From Gordonia sp. 'Campus' (GTDB lineage: Bacteria; Actinomycetota; Actinomycetes; Mycobacteriales; Mycobacteriaceae): a DNA stretch of 64,000 nucleotides. A program made the translations under genes and the position numbers. The notes under the pieces were generated by a model, which made no database searches, was not told the DNA's origin, and saw nothing but the letters and a program-made list of their open reading frames with translations. The stretch lies in assembly GCF_022206305.1 (NCBI RefSeq), contig NZ_JAKOIW010000004.1, positions 1-64,000 of the forward strand. Reading direction: 5' to 3'. Below, in pieces: positions 20,382 to 30,420 of this stretch (within the stretch, counting starts at the first letter, position 1; each line of letters opens with the position of its first letter).

Positions 20382-20395
20382 GGGGCGCGAGCCCC
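20382..20395. terminator. Short GNRA-capped hairpin between convergent genes
   Basis: GGGGC-GCGA-GCCCC is a 5-bp stem with a GNRA tetraloop between the 61-aa gene and heme oxygenase. It is short, so terminator function is uncertain. Confidence 0.35.
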
Positions 20396-20402
20396 CCCGG
20401 AC

Positions 20403-21074
20403 TCAGGCCGCTCGCGCGCCGTCGAGGTCTTCGAAGACCGCCTGGTTGTGGTCGAAAGCAGCGACCGCCTCGTCGATCATGCGCTCGACGGCCTCGTCGT
20501 CGAGCGGTAATTCGTCCACGCGCGATCGGTAGGCGTCCTTGTACCGCTTGAGCTTGTCGATGCCGTCGAAGGAGTAGAAGCTCAGCCCGGTGCTCTCGAC
20601 GCCGTAGTGCTCTCGCATGCGGTGCGCGACGACCTGCCCGCCGCTGAGATCGCCGAGATACCTCGTGTAGTGGTGCGCGACGAACCGCGCCGGATCGGTG
20701 CGCGTCGATTCGATGGCCGCGACATAGCGCGCCACGGCGGGCAGCGGTGTCGCCGACCGTGGATCGATGCCGAACGAGGCGAGGTCGGCGCCGAGTCTCG
20801 GAACACGCAACAACTTCTCGTCGAGGACCGCGTCGGCGACGGGGTCGCCCGCGAGGTGCGCGCCGACATTCTCCAGGGCCTCGTAGACGAAGTAGAGCTG
20901 CACCGCGAGCCGCTGGTACTCGAAGGTGTCGAGGCGCCCCGACATGAGGTCGTCGATGAAGGGCGCGTGTTCTGCGCGCTCGTGCGCCGCCGCGGTCGCC
21001 GACCGGAGTCGAGCGGAGATGCTGGGCCGCTCGGGGGCTTCAGGTGATGGGGCGTTCTGGGGATCGGCGCTCAT
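20403..21074 (-). CDS. hmuO: Heme oxygenase (biliverdin-producing, HmuO type)
   Basis: A 223-residue heme oxygenase that opens heme to biliverdin, CO and iron. The proximal heme ligand is His31 in ATAAAHERAEHAPFI. The distal-helix signature RYLGDLSGGQVVAHRM is present, as in Corynebacterium HmuO. It overlaps the EEP-family gene upstream by four bases (ATGA), so the two are coupled. M. tuberculosis uses the unrelated MhuD, so this is an extra heme-iron acquisition route. No iron box was recognised upstream. Confidence 0.92.
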   Translation of the reverse strand: MSADPQNAPSPEAPERPSISARLRSATAAAHERAEHAPFIDDLMSGRLDTFEYQRLAVQLYFVYEALENVGAHLAGDPVADAVLDEKLLRVPRLGADLASFGIDPRSATPLPAVARYVAAIESTRTDPARFVAHHYTRYLGDLSGGQVVAHRMREHYGVESTGLSFYSFDGIDKLKRYKDAYRSRVDELPLDDEAVERMIDEAVAAFDHNQAVFEDLDGARAA

Positions 21075-22021
21075 GATGCCACCAGTGTTACCACCAGTGC
21101 CCGATGATCGGAACCCGGCAGGTGGTGGGTGTCCATCGTCGTGGACACGAATCCGCGCAGGATCACCCGGTCGATCGCGACGAGGGGACGATTGCCCAGC
21201 CGTGAGTCGGTCGGATAGCTCGGCAGAAAACCCGCGCCGGCGACGTCGGTGCCGTCGACGAGCCCGTTGGTGAGGAGATCCCGGTACTCCGCGTGATTCC
21301 AGGTCGAGTTGTAGTCACCGATCGCGATGACCCGCCCCTGCGGCAACTGCTCGAAATGGGCACCGAGGGTGTCCATGTCCGCGAAATAGCCGTCCTTGTC
21401 ACCCCACAGCGGCGCGGCCGGGTGTACGGCGAGCACCTGGGTGTCCGCGGCTCCTGGGAGGTCGGTGCGAGCCTGCAGGTTGTGGAGCACCGTGCCGGGG
21501 ATGTTGTAGCGGTCGCGCAGCGGTTGCCTGCCGAACATCGCGGTGCCGGCGGCATAGGTGTACGGGATGGCGAACTCATGGGGCAGCGATCGGCCGATCC
21601 CGCTGCGCCGCACCTTGTCCAGCGCCTCCGGGGTCACCTCTTGCAAGGAGACCAGGTCGGGATCGGCGTCGGCGACGATCTTCTCGAGCGCCGCGATGTC
21701 GGCGCCGCCGAAGAGCAGGTTGGCCGAGACCACCGTGAAACGCTCACCCGCTGGCGCGTCCGCGCTGATGACGAGCGGCACCTGCGTGTAGGTGAGAGCA
21801 CCGGCGGCGATGATCGCCGCGGCCAGCATGAACCAACGCCGCAAGACCGCGAAGACGACGATCGCGAGCGCGGCAGGGACCAGTGCGAACTGCACGGCAC
21901 TCGTCAGATACAGGGCCGCGTCGCCCCGGGAGGGGTAGTAGTGCAACCACACCCCCAGCAGCACACCGGCGAGCATGGCCCACCCCAGGACGTAGGCGGC
22001 CGCCCACAAGAATCTCGTCAT
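21071..22021 (-). CDS. Membrane-anchored endonuclease/exonuclease/phosphatase (EEP) family protein
   Basis: A 316-residue protein. Three transmembrane helices fill residues 1-85 (about 7-27, 38-60, 65-84). An EEP domain (PF03372) faces outward: VSANLLFGG with the first Asn, SLQEVT with the metal-binding Glu, IGDYNSTWNH with the catalytic Asp/Asn pair, and PGSDHRALVV with the final Asp-His. Relatives are annotated as secreted nucleases or phospholipid/phosphodiester hydrolases; the substrate here is unknown. It is coupled to heme oxygenase by a four-base overlap. Confidence 0.85.
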   Translation of the reverse strand: MTRFLWAAAYVLGWAMLAGVLLGVWLHYYPSRGDAALYLTSAVQFALVPAALAIVVFAVLRRWFMLAAAIIAAGALTYTQVPLVISADAPAGERFTVVSANLLFGGADIAALEKIVADADPDLVSLQEVTPEALDKVRRSGIGRSLPHEFAIPYTYAAGTAMFGRQPLRDRYNIPGTVLHNLQARTDLPGAADTQVLAVHPAAPLWGDKDGYFADMDTLGAHFEQLPQGRVIAIGDYNSTWNHAEYRDLLTNGLVDGTDVAGAGFLPSYPTDSRLGNRPLVAIDRVILRGFVSTTMDTHHLPGSDHRALVVTLVAS

Positions 22022-22118
22022 CTCTCCCCCGTTTGCCCCGCTGCCCCGTCGTACCGGTCACCCGGTGCCCCGAACCGCTTGCGCCCGCCACGTGCCCCAC
22101 GCTCACCCCCGGGCGGGG

Positions 22119-25100
22119 TCAGGAGCCGAAGACTTTGAGTACCACAGCCTTTGCGCGGCGGGTGACCCTGAGGTAGTTCTCGAGGAACTCCTGGGCCTGG
22201 TCTTCCGGCCAGCCCGCGGCGAACGCGATCTGACGCAGCTGGGTGCCCGGTCCGGGCAATTGGTCGATCGGCTTGCCGCGCACGAGGACCAGGGCGTTGC
22301 GCGCCTTGGTGGCGGTCGTCCAGGCGTTCTTCAACAGGGTCACATCATTCTCGGACAACAGCTCTGCTGCACCGATCGCGTCCAACGCCTCGAGCGTCGA
22401 CGTGTTGTGCAGGCTCCGATACCGGTGTGCGTACCTGAGTTGCAGCAGCTGCACCGTCCACTCGATGTCGGCGAGTCCGCCGCGGCCCAGTTTGGTGTGG
22501 GTCGCCGGATCGGCGCCGCGGGGCAACCGCTCGGCGTCCACGCGCGCCTTGATCCGCCGGATCTCCTTGACGGCCTCGTTGCTGACACCGCCCGCCGGAT
22601 ACCGCACGTGGTCGATCATGTGCAGGAAGTCGATGCCGAGGGGCTCGTCCCCCGCGACCTGGTGCGCACGCAGCAGCGCCTGGACTTCCCAGGGTTGCGC
22701 CCACTGCGCGTAATAGGCCGCATACGACGCGAGGGTGCGCACGATGGGGCCGTTCCGGCCTTCGGGACGCAGACCGGTGTCGACCTCCAGCGGGGGATCC
22801 GCGCTGGGACTCCCGAGCATCGATCGCACGTTCTCGGCGATGGTCTGGGCCCACTTGAGGGCCTCGGACTCCTCCGCTTCGCGATTGGGCTGACACACGA
22901 ACATGACGTCGGCGTCCGAGCCGTAGCCGAGCTCGCCGCCACCGAGACGCCCCATCCCGATCACCGCGATGCGCGCCGGGGCCCGGCTGCCCCGGTCGCG
23001 TTCGGAGACGTTGATCGCGACCGTCAGCGCCGCGTTCAGCACCGCGGCCCACACGCTCGACAGGGCCTTGCACACCGCCGGGACATCGAGCAGTCCGAGC
23101 ACGTCCGCCGAGGCGATGCGGACGAGCTCCGCGCGGCGATGCGAACGCGCCACCGCCACAGCGCGTTTCATGTCCGTCTGGCGGACCGTCGACGCGATCA
23201 GTCCTTTCGCGACGTCCTCGGGCCGGACATTGCACAACTTGGGACCGTCGGGCCCGTCGGAATACTGGTGGATCACCTCGGGCGAGCGCATCAACATGTT
23301 CGCGATGTACTCGGAGGTGCCCAGCACCTTCATCAGCCGCGCGGCCACCACACCGTCGTCGCGCAGCAGACGCAGGAACCAGTCGGTGTCCTCCATGACG
23401 TCGCACAACCGGCGGTAGTTCAGCAGTCCCGCATCGGGATCCGGCGTGTCCCCGATGTGTTCGAGGAGCTGCGGCAGGATGAGGAGCTGGATCTGCCCGC
23501 GGCGCCCGGGCGCATTCGACAGCGCGCGGATGTGGCTCAGCGCGCGATCGGGTTTCGCGTAACCGAGTGCGGCGAGACGTCTTTCGGCCGAGGTGTCGGT
23601 CAGGGTCAGCTCATCGGTCTTGAACCGGGTGACCGCTTCGAGAAGCGGACGGTAGAAGAGCTTCTGGTGGAGCCGGCGCACCCGCAGACTCTGGTGTTTG
23701 ATCTGCTCACGCAACACCCCGGTGGCGTCGAGTTCACCCTCACGCCGGATGTGCGCGGCGCGGGCGAGCCAGCGCAACCCCTCGTGGTCGTCGGGTTGCG
23801 GGAGCAGGTGGGTGCGCGACATCCGTTGCATCTGGAGACGATGCTCGAGCAGGCGCAGGAACTGGTACGACGCACTGAGATTGGCCCCGTCGTCGCGACC
23901 GACGTAACCGCCCGCGGTGAGCGCGGCCAGCGCATCGACCGTCGGCATCACCCGCAGGTCCTCGTCGACCCGGCCGTGCACCATCTGCAGCAACTGCACC
24001 GCGAACTCGACGTCGCGCAGACTCCCCTGTCCCAGTTTGAGATTACGTTCGCGCTCGTCCTCGGGCACCAGCGATTCGACGCGGCGCCTCATCTTCTGGA
24101 CCTCGGGCACGAAGTCGGGCCGCTCGGCGGCCTTCCAGACCATGGGCTTCACCGCGGCGATGTACTCGTCGGCGAGCTGCATGTCGCCGGTCATCGCCCG
24201 CGCCTTGAGCAGCGCCTGGAACTCCCACGTCTTCGCCCAGCGCTCGTAATAGGCGACATGCGATTCGAGGGTGCGGGTCAGCGCACCCGACTTGCCCTCG
24301 GGTCGCAGCGCGGCGTCCACCTCGAAGAAGGCGAGCGAGCCGACCCTCATCATCTCGCCGGCGATACGCGCCGCGGTGCCGTCGGCGGGATCACTGACGA
24401 AGATCACGTCGACGTCGCTGACGTAGTTCAGTTCCCGCGCACCGCATTTGCCCATCGCCACCACCGCGAGCCGTACCGGGACGGGGCCGTCGCCGCACAC
24501 CTCGGCGAACGCGACCGCGAGTGCGGCCGTGAGCGCGGCATCGGCCAGGTCGGACAGATAGGCCCCGACCTCGGGCAGCCACATGACCGGTTCGTCCTCG
24601 ACGGTCGACGCGACGTCGTGCGCGGCGAGCTGAAGGATGAGGTTGCGATACGCCAGACGCAGCGCCACCACCGACTTCGGGCCCGTGAGCTTGGCGCGGT
24701 AGACCCGGTTGCCCTTCTCCTCTTCGCCGGGTACGGCCTCGGCCTCGACGGCGGCCAGCATGAGACGGTCGACTTCCGCACGGTCGGGCAGCTCGTCGGC
24801 GAGCAGCAGGCGCCAGCCGGACGGTTCGGCGACGAGGTGATCGGCGAGGGCGTCCGAGGACCCGATGACCCCGAACAACCGGCCGCGGAAGGAACGTTCG
24901 GAGCGGAGCGCGGCGTCGATGTCCGACCACTCGTCGCCCGCGGCCCCGCGCAACCGGACGAGCGTTCGCAACGCGAGGTCGGCGTCCGGGGACCGCGACA
25001 GCGCCCACAACACGTCGACCGACTCGGGCGTGTTCCACCCCAGCTCCGCCAGATCCCGTGGAGCGGAGTCGTCGAGGAGACCCAGCCGACCCGCACTGGG

Positions 25101-25166
25101 GACCGCGCTGCGGCCGGATCGCGCAGAGGGTCCGGATCGCGCAGGGGGTCCCGATCGTGTTGTCAC
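22119..25166 (-). CDS. glnE: Bifunctional glutamine synthetase adenylyltransferase/deadenylase
   Basis: A 1015-residue GlnE. The N-terminal adenylyl-removing half has [16 protein letters not shown] at about 239-254. The C-terminal adenylylating half has [18 protein letters not shown] at about 741-758. The two GxG...D-x-D nucleotidyltransferase motifs match the family, and each half ends with a helical GlnD_UR-like domain. It adenylylates GlnA1 at Tyr405 in response to nitrogen status. The first 20 residues contain an ARSG-rich repeat encoded by two 18-bp copies (25114-25149). Start GTG at 25166. glnA2 is immediately upstream on the same strand (67 bp gap). Confidence 0.96.
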   Translation of the reverse strand: MTTRSGPPARSGPSARSGRSAVPSAGRLGLLDDSAPRDLAELGWNTPESVDVLWALSRSPDADLALRTLVRLRGAAGDEWSDIDAALRSERSFRGRLFGVIGSSDALADHLVAEPSGWRLLLADELPDRAEVDRLMLAAVEAEAVPGEEEKGNRVYRAKLTGPKSVVALRLAYRNLILQLAAHDVASTVEDEPVMWLPEVGAYLSDLADAALTAALAVAFAEVCGDGPVPVRLAVVAMGKCGARELNYVSDVDVIFVSDPADGTAARIAGEMMRVGSLAFFEVDAALRPEGKSGALTRTLESHVAYYERWAKTWEFQALLKARAMTGDMQLADEYIAAVKPMVWKAAERPDFVPEVQKMRRRVESLVPEDERERNLKLGQGSLRDVEFAVQLLQMVHGRVDEDLRVMPTVDALAALTAGGYVGRDDGANLSASYQFLRLLEHRLQMQRMSRTHLLPQPDDHEGLRWLARAAHIRREGELDATGVLREQIKHQSLRVRRLHQKLFYRPLLEAVTRFKTDELTLTDTSAERRLAALGYAKPDRALSHIRALSNAPGRRGQIQLLILPQLLEHIGDTPDPDAGLLNYRRLCDVMEDTDWFLRLLRDDGVVAARLMKVLGTSEYIANMLMRSPEVIHQYSDGPDGPKLCNVRPEDVAKGLIASTVRQTDMKRAVAVARSHRRAELVRIASADVLGLLDVPAVCKALSSVWAAVLNAALTVAINVSERDRGSRAPARIAVIGMGRLGGGELGYGSDADVMFVCQPNREAEESEALKWAQTIAENVRSMLGSPSADPPLEVDTGLRPEGRNGPIVRTLASYAAYYAQWAQPWEVQALLRAHQVAGDEPLGIDFLHMIDHVRYPAGGVSNEAVKEIRRIKARVDAERLPRGADPATHTKLGRGGLADIEWTVQLLQLRYAHRYRSLHNTSTLEALDAIGAAELLSENDVTLLKNAWTTATKARNALVLVRGKPIDQLPGPGTQLRQIAFAAGWPEDQAQEFLENYLRVTRRAKAVVLKVFGS

Positions 25167-25233
25167 ACCATAAAAGTAGCGACCGGAGCCGCCGATTACG
25201 ACACCGCGGTCCCCGATGAGCAGGGTGCGGGCG

Positions 25234-26574
25234 CTACAGCGGCAGGTAGTTCTGCAACTCGAAGGGGGTGACGAGACTTCGATAGTTCGTCCACTCGGTC
25301 CACTTGTTGCGCAGGAAGTAGTCGAACACGTGCTCGCCGAGCGCCTCCGCGACCAGCTCCGAGGTCTCCATCTCCTTCAGGGCGTCGGCGAGGCTGCCCG
25401 GGAGCTCCTTGTAGCCCATGGCCCGACGCTCCGCCGAGGTGAGTGCCCAGACGTCGTCCTCGGCCTCGTCGGGCAGCTCGTAATCCTCCGCGATGCCCTT
25501 GAGTCCCGCGGCGAGCAGCACGGCGAAGGTGAGGTACGGGTTGCACGCCGAGTCGGGGCTGCGGACCTCCACCCGTCGCGACGACGCCTTGTTCGGCGTG
25601 TAGAGCGGGAGCCGGATCAGCGCGGAACGGTTGGCGCCGCCCCAGGTGGCCGCGGTCGGGGCCTCGCCGCCGTGGATGAGCCGCTTGTAGCTGTTGACCC
25701 ACTGGTTGGTGACAGCGCTGATCTCCGACGCGTGGTGCAAGATGCCGGCGATGAACTTCTTGCCCGTGGCCGACAGCTGCATCGGGTCGTCGGGATTGTG
25801 GAAGGCGTTGATGTCACCCTCGAACAGGCTCAGGTGCGTGTGCATCGCCGACCCCGGGTGCTCACTGAACGGCTTGGGCATGAAGGTCGCCCACACGCCC
25901 TCGTTGATCGCCACCTCCTTGATGAGGTAGCGGAAGGTCATGACGTTGTCGGCCATGGACAGCGCATCGGCGTAACGCAGGTCGATCTCCTGCTGCCCGG
26001 GAGCGCCCTCGTGATGGGAGAACTCCACGGAGATGCCCATCGACTCCAACGCCTCGATGGCGTGGCGACGGAAGTTCGGCGCGGCGTCGTGGACGGCCTG
26101 ATCGAAGTAGCCGCCGGAGTCGGCGGGCGTCGGCACCGAGCCGTCGAGCGGGGCCTCCTTGAGGAGGAAGAACTCGATCTCGGGGTGGACGTAGCAGCTG
26201 AAACCGAGGTCGGCGGCCTTGTTGAGCTGACGACGCAGCACGTGTCGCGAGTCGGCCCAGCTGGGGGTGCCGTCGGGCATCGCGATGTCGCAGAACATGC
26301 GTGCCGAGTGATGACGGCCGGCTGACGTCGTCCAGGGCAGCACCTGGAACGTCGACGGATCGGGCTTGGCGACGGTGTCGGCCTCCGACACCCGCGAGAA
26401 CCCCTCGATGGCGGAGCCGTCGAATCCGATGCCCTCGGCGAAGGCACCTTCGAGTTCAGCGGGGGCGATCGCGACGGACTTGAGATAGCCGAGGACGTCG
26501 GTGAACCACAATCGAACGAAACGGATGTCGCGCTCTTCGAGGGTCCGCAGCACGAATTCCTTTTGGCGATCCAT
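25234..26574 (-). CDS. glnA2: Glutamine synthetase, GlnA2-type
   Basis: A 446-residue type I glutamine synthetase of the shorter actinobacterial GlnA2 group. [48 protein letters not shown], and [17 protein letters not shown] are GS signatures. The C-terminal region reads [19 protein letters not shown] where GlnA1 has the adenylylation Tyr, so it is probably not a GlnE target. Paired with glnE as in M. tuberculosis (Rv2222c-Rv2221c), where GlnA2 is dispensable and less active. A single GlnR-like box lies 25 bp upstream. Confidence 0.93.
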   Translation of the reverse strand: MDRQKEFVLRTLEERDIRFVRLWFTDVLGYLKSVAIAPAELEGAFAEGIGFDGSAIEGFSRVSEADTVAKPDPSTFQVLPWTTSAGRHHSARMFCDIAMPDGTPSWADSRHVLRRQLNKAADLGFSCYVHPEIEFFLLKEAPLDGSVPTPADSGGYFDQAVHDAAPNFRRHAIEALESMGISVEFSHHEGAPGQQEIDLRYADALSMADNVMTFRYLIKEVAINEGVWATFMPKPFSEHPGSAMHTHLSLFEGDINAFHNPDDPMQLSATGKKFIAGILHHASEISAVTNQWVNSYKRLIHGGEAPTAATWGGANRSALIRLPLYTPNKASSRRVEVRSPDSACNPYLTFAVLLAAGLKGIAEDYELPDEAEDDVWALTSAERRAMGYKELPGSLADALKEMETSELVAEALGEHVFDYFLRNKWTEWTNYRSLVTPFELQNYLPL

Positions 26575-26598
26575 GGTCGCCGACCTTAGAAGTACGCT

Positions 26599-26620
26599 GT
26601 TAAATCCGTGTTACACGCGC
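26599..26620 (-). promoter_or_regulatory. GlnR-like box and 15-bp element shared with glnA1
   Basis: On the minus strand GTAAC-N6-TTAAC (26614 to 26599) is one mismatch from a GlnR box, ending 25 bp before the glnA2 ATG. The 15-mer GCGCGTGTAACACGG (26620 to 26606) is identical to the sequence at 17331-17345 before glnA1, and contains the palindrome CGTGTAACACG. The surrounding 330-bp gap between glnA2 and panB holds only this and the dyad at 26656. Confidence 0.55.
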
Positions 26621-26655
26621 GAGTCCAACTCGCTGTGCAGGCGTTTTGGCGAGGC

Positions 26656-26674
26656 TGTCTCAACATTTGGGACA
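26656..26674. promoter_or_regulatory. Inverted repeat in the glnA2-panB divergent region
   Basis: TGTCTCAA-CAT-TTGGGACA is an 8-3-8 dyad with one mismatch, placed between the two divergent genes, 82 bp before glnA2. No regulator is assigned. Confidence 0.4.
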
Positions 26675-26904
26675 CAAGACCATCCTGTGGGAGACCCTTC
26701 CGGCCGTGCCATTCGCCGCGAGAGCCCGTCCACACTCGCACACCGACCGCCCGCGCCCAACTCGCGCGTGTGATCAATTGCATAGCCGCGGCCGGTCACA
26801 AGGTCGTGGCGCGGTGAAACAATGGCTGACGTCCGTGTTCAACCCGGGTACCCGCCGCGTCGCTCTGCCGACCAGCCGGGACTCGAGGCAGAAAAGAGAC
26901 AACG

Positions 26905-27750
26905 ATGTCCGATTCCTCGGTTTATGGTGCACCCGCTTCCGCCCCGACCGCCAAGCGCCGCGTCACCCGCGTCCATCACCTCGCCCAGATGAAGTCCGAA
27001 GGCGAGAAGTGGTCGATGCTCACCGCTTACGACTACTCGTCGGCCCGCATCTTCGACGCCGCCGAGATCCCCGTCCTCCTCGTCGGCGACTCCGCCGCCA
27101 ATGTGGTCCTCGGCTACGACACCACCATCCCGGTCACCCTCGACGAGATGATCCCGCTCATCCGCGCCGTCGTACGCGGCGCACCCCACGCGCTCGTCGT
27201 CGCCGACATGCCGTTCGGCAGCTACGAGATCGGACCCCAGCATGCGCTGGAGAACGCCTTCCGGATCTTCAAGGAAACCGGCGCCCACGCGGTGAAGCTC
27301 GAGGGCGGCGAACGAGTCGCACCCCAGATCGCGGCGCTGACCGCGGCCGGCATCCCGGTCATGGCACACATCGGGTTCACCCCGCAGAGCGTCAACGGCC
27401 TCGGCGGCTTCCGCGTGCAGGGTCGCGGAGACGGGGCGGACCAGCTCGTCGCCGACGCCATCGCCGTCCAGGAGGCCGGGGCGTTCTCCGTCGTCATGGA
27501 GATGGTGCCCGCCGACCTCGCCGGTCAGATCACGCGCAAGCTCACGATCCCCACGGTCGGCATCGGCGCGGGCAACGAGACCGACGCGCAGGTGCTGGTG
27601 TGGCAGGACATGGCCGGACTCACCCACGGCAAGACCGCGAAATTCGTGAAGCGCTTTGCCGACGTCGGTTCCGAATTGCGTTCGGCGGCCGAACAGTACG
27701 CCGACGAGGTGCGGCGCGGCGTCTTCCCGGGGCCTGAACACAGCTACTGA
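26905..27750 (+). CDS. panB: 3-methyl-2-oxobutanoate hydroxymethyltransferase
   Basis: A 281-residue PanB, first committed enzyme of pantothenate (hence CoA and ACP phosphopantetheine) synthesis. It transfers a hydroxymethyl group from 5,10-methylene-THF to 2-oxoisovalerate. [42 protein letters not shown] and [21 protein letters not shown] are signatures, with the Mg-binding Asp in VGDS. Length is normal. Start ATG at 26905. Its substrate comes from the branched-chain pathway that IlvE also serves. Confidence 0.96.
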   Translation: MSDSSVYGAPASAPTAKRRVTRVHHLAQMKSEGEKWSMLTAYDYSSARIFDAAEIPVLLVGDSAANVVLGYDTTIPVTLDEMIPLIRAVVRGAPHALVVADMPFGSYEIGPQHALENAFRIFKETGAHAVKLEGGERVAPQIAALTAAGIPVMAHIGFTPQSVNGLGGFRVQGRGDGADQLVADAIAVQEAGAFSVVMEMVPADLAGQITRKLTIPTVGIGAGNETDAQVLVWQDMAGLTHGKTAKFVKRFADVGSELRSAAEQYADEVRRGVFPGPEHSY

Positions 27751-27765
27751 TCCGACGGTCGCCGA

Positions 27766-27816
27766 GCCGGTGATCGGGCGGGGGTCGGGAACCCGCCCGC
27801 CTCCTCGGTCACCGGC
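27766..27816 (+). terminator. Extended hairpin after panB
   Basis: GCCGGTGA (27766-27773) pairs with TCACCGGC (27809-27816), and inside it CGGGCGGG (27775-27782) pairs with CCCGCCCG (27792-27799). The interrupted GC-rich stem starts 15 bp after the panB stop. Confidence 0.6.
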
Positions 27817-27840
27817 CTCGGAGCGCCTACGCTGGCCTGC

Positions 27841-28824
27841 ATGCGGAACTTCTACCCGGAGATCGAACCCTACGATTCGGGTCATCTCGACGTCGGTGAC
27901 GGTCAACAGATCTACTGGGAGACGTCCGGCAACCCCGACGGCAAGCCGGCGGTGTTCGTGCACGGCGGTCCCGGGGGCGGGACGGCGCCGACACAACGCC
28001 GCTTCTTCGACCCGACGAAGTACCGCATCGTCCTGTTCGACCAGCGCGGGTGCGGACAGTCCCGCCCGCACATCGCCGACGGCGCCGACCTGAGTGTGAA
28101 CACCACCGCTCACCTCATCGCCGACATGGAACGTCTCCGTACTCATCTCGGCATCGAACGGTGGCAGGTCTTCGGCGGCTCCTGGGGTTCGACCCTCGGC
28201 CTGGCGTACGCACAGTCACACCCCGACCGGGTCACCGAACTCGTGCTGCGCGGCATCTTCCTGCTGCGACGCAGTGAGATCGACTGGTACTACAACGGCG
28301 GTGCCGCCCACATCTACCCGGACCTGTGGGAGGGCTATCTCGCACCGATCCCGGAGGCCGAGCGCGACGGCGACCTCGTCGAGGCCTATCACCGCCTGCT
28401 CACCTCGGACGATCCCGCCGTTGCCGGCGCTGCTGCGCGGGCATGGACGGGGTGGGAGCAGGCCACCAGCTACCTGCTCCCCCGGCCCGCCGAGAACACC
28501 GGTGCGGGTTCGGGTTCCGAGTCTGACGCCGACGACGCCCAGCGCTTCGACCTCGCGTTCGCCACCATCGAGAACCACTACTTCGTCCATCATGGTTTCC
28601 TCACCGACGGGCAACTGCTCGCCGACATCGATGCGATCGCGCACATCCCCGGCGTGATCGTGCAGGGACGCTACGACGTGGTGTGTCCGACCCGCAGCGC
28701 GTGGGACCTGCACCGCGCTTGGCCGTCGGCCGAGTTGCACATCGTCGCCGACGCCGGCCACGCGTCCTACGAACCGGGTATCCGCCACCACCTCATCGAG
28801 GCGACCGACCGCTTCGCGGGATAG
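27841..28824 (+). CDS. pip: Prolyl aminopeptidase (proline iminopeptidase, S33)
   Basis: A 327-residue alpha/beta hydrolase that removes N-terminal proline from peptides. It has the S33 oxyanion motif FVHGGPGGGTAP (39-50), FDQRGCGQSRPH, the nucleophile elbow FGGSWGSTLGLAYAQ, the Asp in GRYDVVCP and the His in VADAGHASYE. An Asp/Ser/Gly-rich loop (about 218-230) is an insertion compared with the E. coli-type enzymes. Start ATG at 27841, after the panB terminator. Confidence 0.92.
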   Translation: MRNFYPEIEPYDSGHLDVGDGQQIYWETSGNPDGKPAVFVHGGPGGGTAPTQRRFFDPTKYRIVLFDQRGCGQSRPHIADGADLSVNTTAHLIADMERLRTHLGIERWQVFGGSWGSTLGLAYAQSHPDRVTELVLRGIFLLRRSEIDWYYNGGAAHIYPDLWEGYLAPIPEAERDGDLVEAYHRLLTSDDPAVAGAAARAWTGWEQATSYLLPRPAENTGAGSGSESDADDAQRFDLAFATIENHYFVHHGFLTDGQLLADIDAIAHIPGVIVQGRYDVVCPTRSAWDLHRAWPSAELHIVADAGHASYEPGIRHHLIEATDRFAG

Positions 28825-28926
28825 CGAACGCACCCGCGACACCCCGCTCGGTCGTCAGGTGTGTCGACCCGCACCGACCAACGCTCACTAGACTCGACGG
28901 ACAGGCGTCGAACCCAGGAGGAACAG

Positions 28927-30420
28927 GTGGCCGCATCCGAGCAGCTCGAGGTGGAACTGAAGTTCGACGTGGACGCCGGTCACGTGGCCCCCGACCTGCG
29001 GACGCTGCCGGGCGTCGTCTCGGCGTCGGAGCCGCAGACGTTCTCGCTCGACGCCACCTACTTCGACACCGAGAACCTCGACCTCGCCGGCAACCGGATC
29101 ACCATGCGCCGACGGACCGGCGGCACCGATCAGGGCTGGCATCTCAAGCGTCCCACCGACATTCCCGGCGCCCGCCGCGAGTTGCACGTCGGTTTCGACG
29201 AGGCGCCGGCCGACGGTGACGCTCCCGACGCCCTGGTCACACCGGTGCTCGCACTCACCCGCGAGCGCCCGCTGATCCCGGTCGCGGTGATCTCGACGAC
29301 GCGCACCGTCACGCGTCTGCTCGGCGCAGGCGACGAACCCCTCGCCGAACTGGCCGAGGATCTCGTCACCGCGCAGTCGCTGCTTCCCGGCGGACACTGC
29401 CGACAGTGGGCCGAGTGGGAGTTCGAACTTCTCGCCGGAGGCACCGGCAAGCTGCTGAAGGCCGCCGACAAGGCCCTGCGCGCCGGTGGTGCCCGCGAGG
29501 CGTCGAGTGCGTCGAAGCTCGCCCGCGCGATCGGCGCGACCCCCACGGTCCACGAGCCGAAGTTGTCCAAGCGGCCCACGGCTCTCGAGCTCGTCGTCAC
29601 CGACATCGCACTGCACCGCAACTCGTTGATCGCCTACGACCCCCTGGTACGGATCGACGCCCCGGACGCGGTCCACCAGATGCGGGTCGCCTGCCGTCGC
29701 CTGCGCAGCATCCTGTCCGGGTTCCCCACCGTCCTCGACGCGGAGCGGACCGCCCACGTCGCGGCGGAGCTCAAGTTGCTCGCCCAGATCCTCGGCGATG
29801 CACGCGATTCCGAGGTCCAGCTGGAGATGAACCAGGCAGTGCTGCGCGGCGAGAACGCCTCCGCGGAGCTGCTGGCCGAGCTCGCCGGCACCGAGGTCGT
29901 CGCCCACGACCGAGCACTGCGGGCCGCACATGCGGCGATGACCTCGAAGCGGTACTTCGCGCTGCTCGACGCCGTCGACGGTCTGATCGCTTCTCCGCCA
30001 CCCGGGCCCGACGCCGACGTACCGGCGACGGTCGTCGTCGACAAGGCGATCGCGCGCAGCCGCAAGCACATTCACAAGGCACAGGATCGGCTCGCAGCGT
30101 TCGCCGAGGGTTCCGACGAGTGGGAAGAGCAGTTGCACACCATCCGCAAACGCGCAAAGCGCCTGCGGTACAGCATCGACGCGACCGAACCCCTCGGCAA
30201 GAAGAAGTACCGCGCGGTCGGTTCCGCGGCCAAGAGGATCCAAGCAGCCCTCGGCGACTTCAACGACACCCGGATCAACCGGAGGCGTATCGCCGACGTC
30301 GCCGCCACCGGAAAGCTCGGCGGCGCCGACATGTTCGTGCTCGGCCGGGTCGATGCGCGGCTCGAGGCGGACGGTCACCGCGCCATCGCCACCTACCGCA
30401 AGGTCGCCAAGGACCTGTGA
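28927..30420 (+). CDS. CYTH and CHAD domain protein
   Basis: A 497-residue protein. The CYTH domain (1-200) starts with the ELELK-type tunnel motif (LEVELKFDVD), and contains TYFDTENLDLAGNRITMRRR. The CHAD domain (about 220-490) is helical with conserved histidines (VHQMRVACRRLRSILSGF and LHTIRKRAKRLRYSID). CYTH proteins are triphosphate tunnel enzymes and CHAD domains bind polyphosphate, so a role in inorganic polyphosphate metabolism is likely. The GTG at 28927 sits behind a perfect AGGAGGA; a start at 28861 would lack this. Corresponds to Rv2226. It abuts the RNB gene tail to tail with no gap. Confidence 0.9.
   Translation: MAASEQLEVELKFDVDAGHVAPDLRTLPGVVSASEPQTFSLDATYFDTENLDLAGNRITMRRRTGGTDQGWHLKRPTDIPGARRELHVGFDEAPADGDAPDALVTPVLALTRERPLIPVAVISTTRTVTRLLGAGDEPLAELAEDLVTAQSLLPGGHCRQWAEWEFELLAGGTGKLLKAADKALRAGGAREASSASKLARAIGATPTVHEPKLSKRPTALELVVTDIALHRNSLIAYDPLVRIDAPDAVHQMRVACRRLRSILSGFPTVLDAERTAHVAAELKLLAQILGDARDSEVQLEMNQAVLRGENASAELLAELAGTEVVAHDRALRAAHAAMTSKRYFALLDAVDGLIASPPPGPDADVPATVVVDKAIARSRKHIHKAQDRLAAFAEGSDEWEEQLHTIRKRAKRLRYSIDATEPLGKKKYRAVGSAAKRIQAALGDFNDTRINRRRIADVAATGKLGGADMFVLGRVDARLEADGHRAIATYRKVAKDL

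Noticed and set aside
22065-25271. Long plus-strand open frame of more than 1000 codons opposite glnE
   Set aside because: It is the antisense of a well-conserved glnE. High third-position GC keeps the opposite frame open, and its translation has no family motif.
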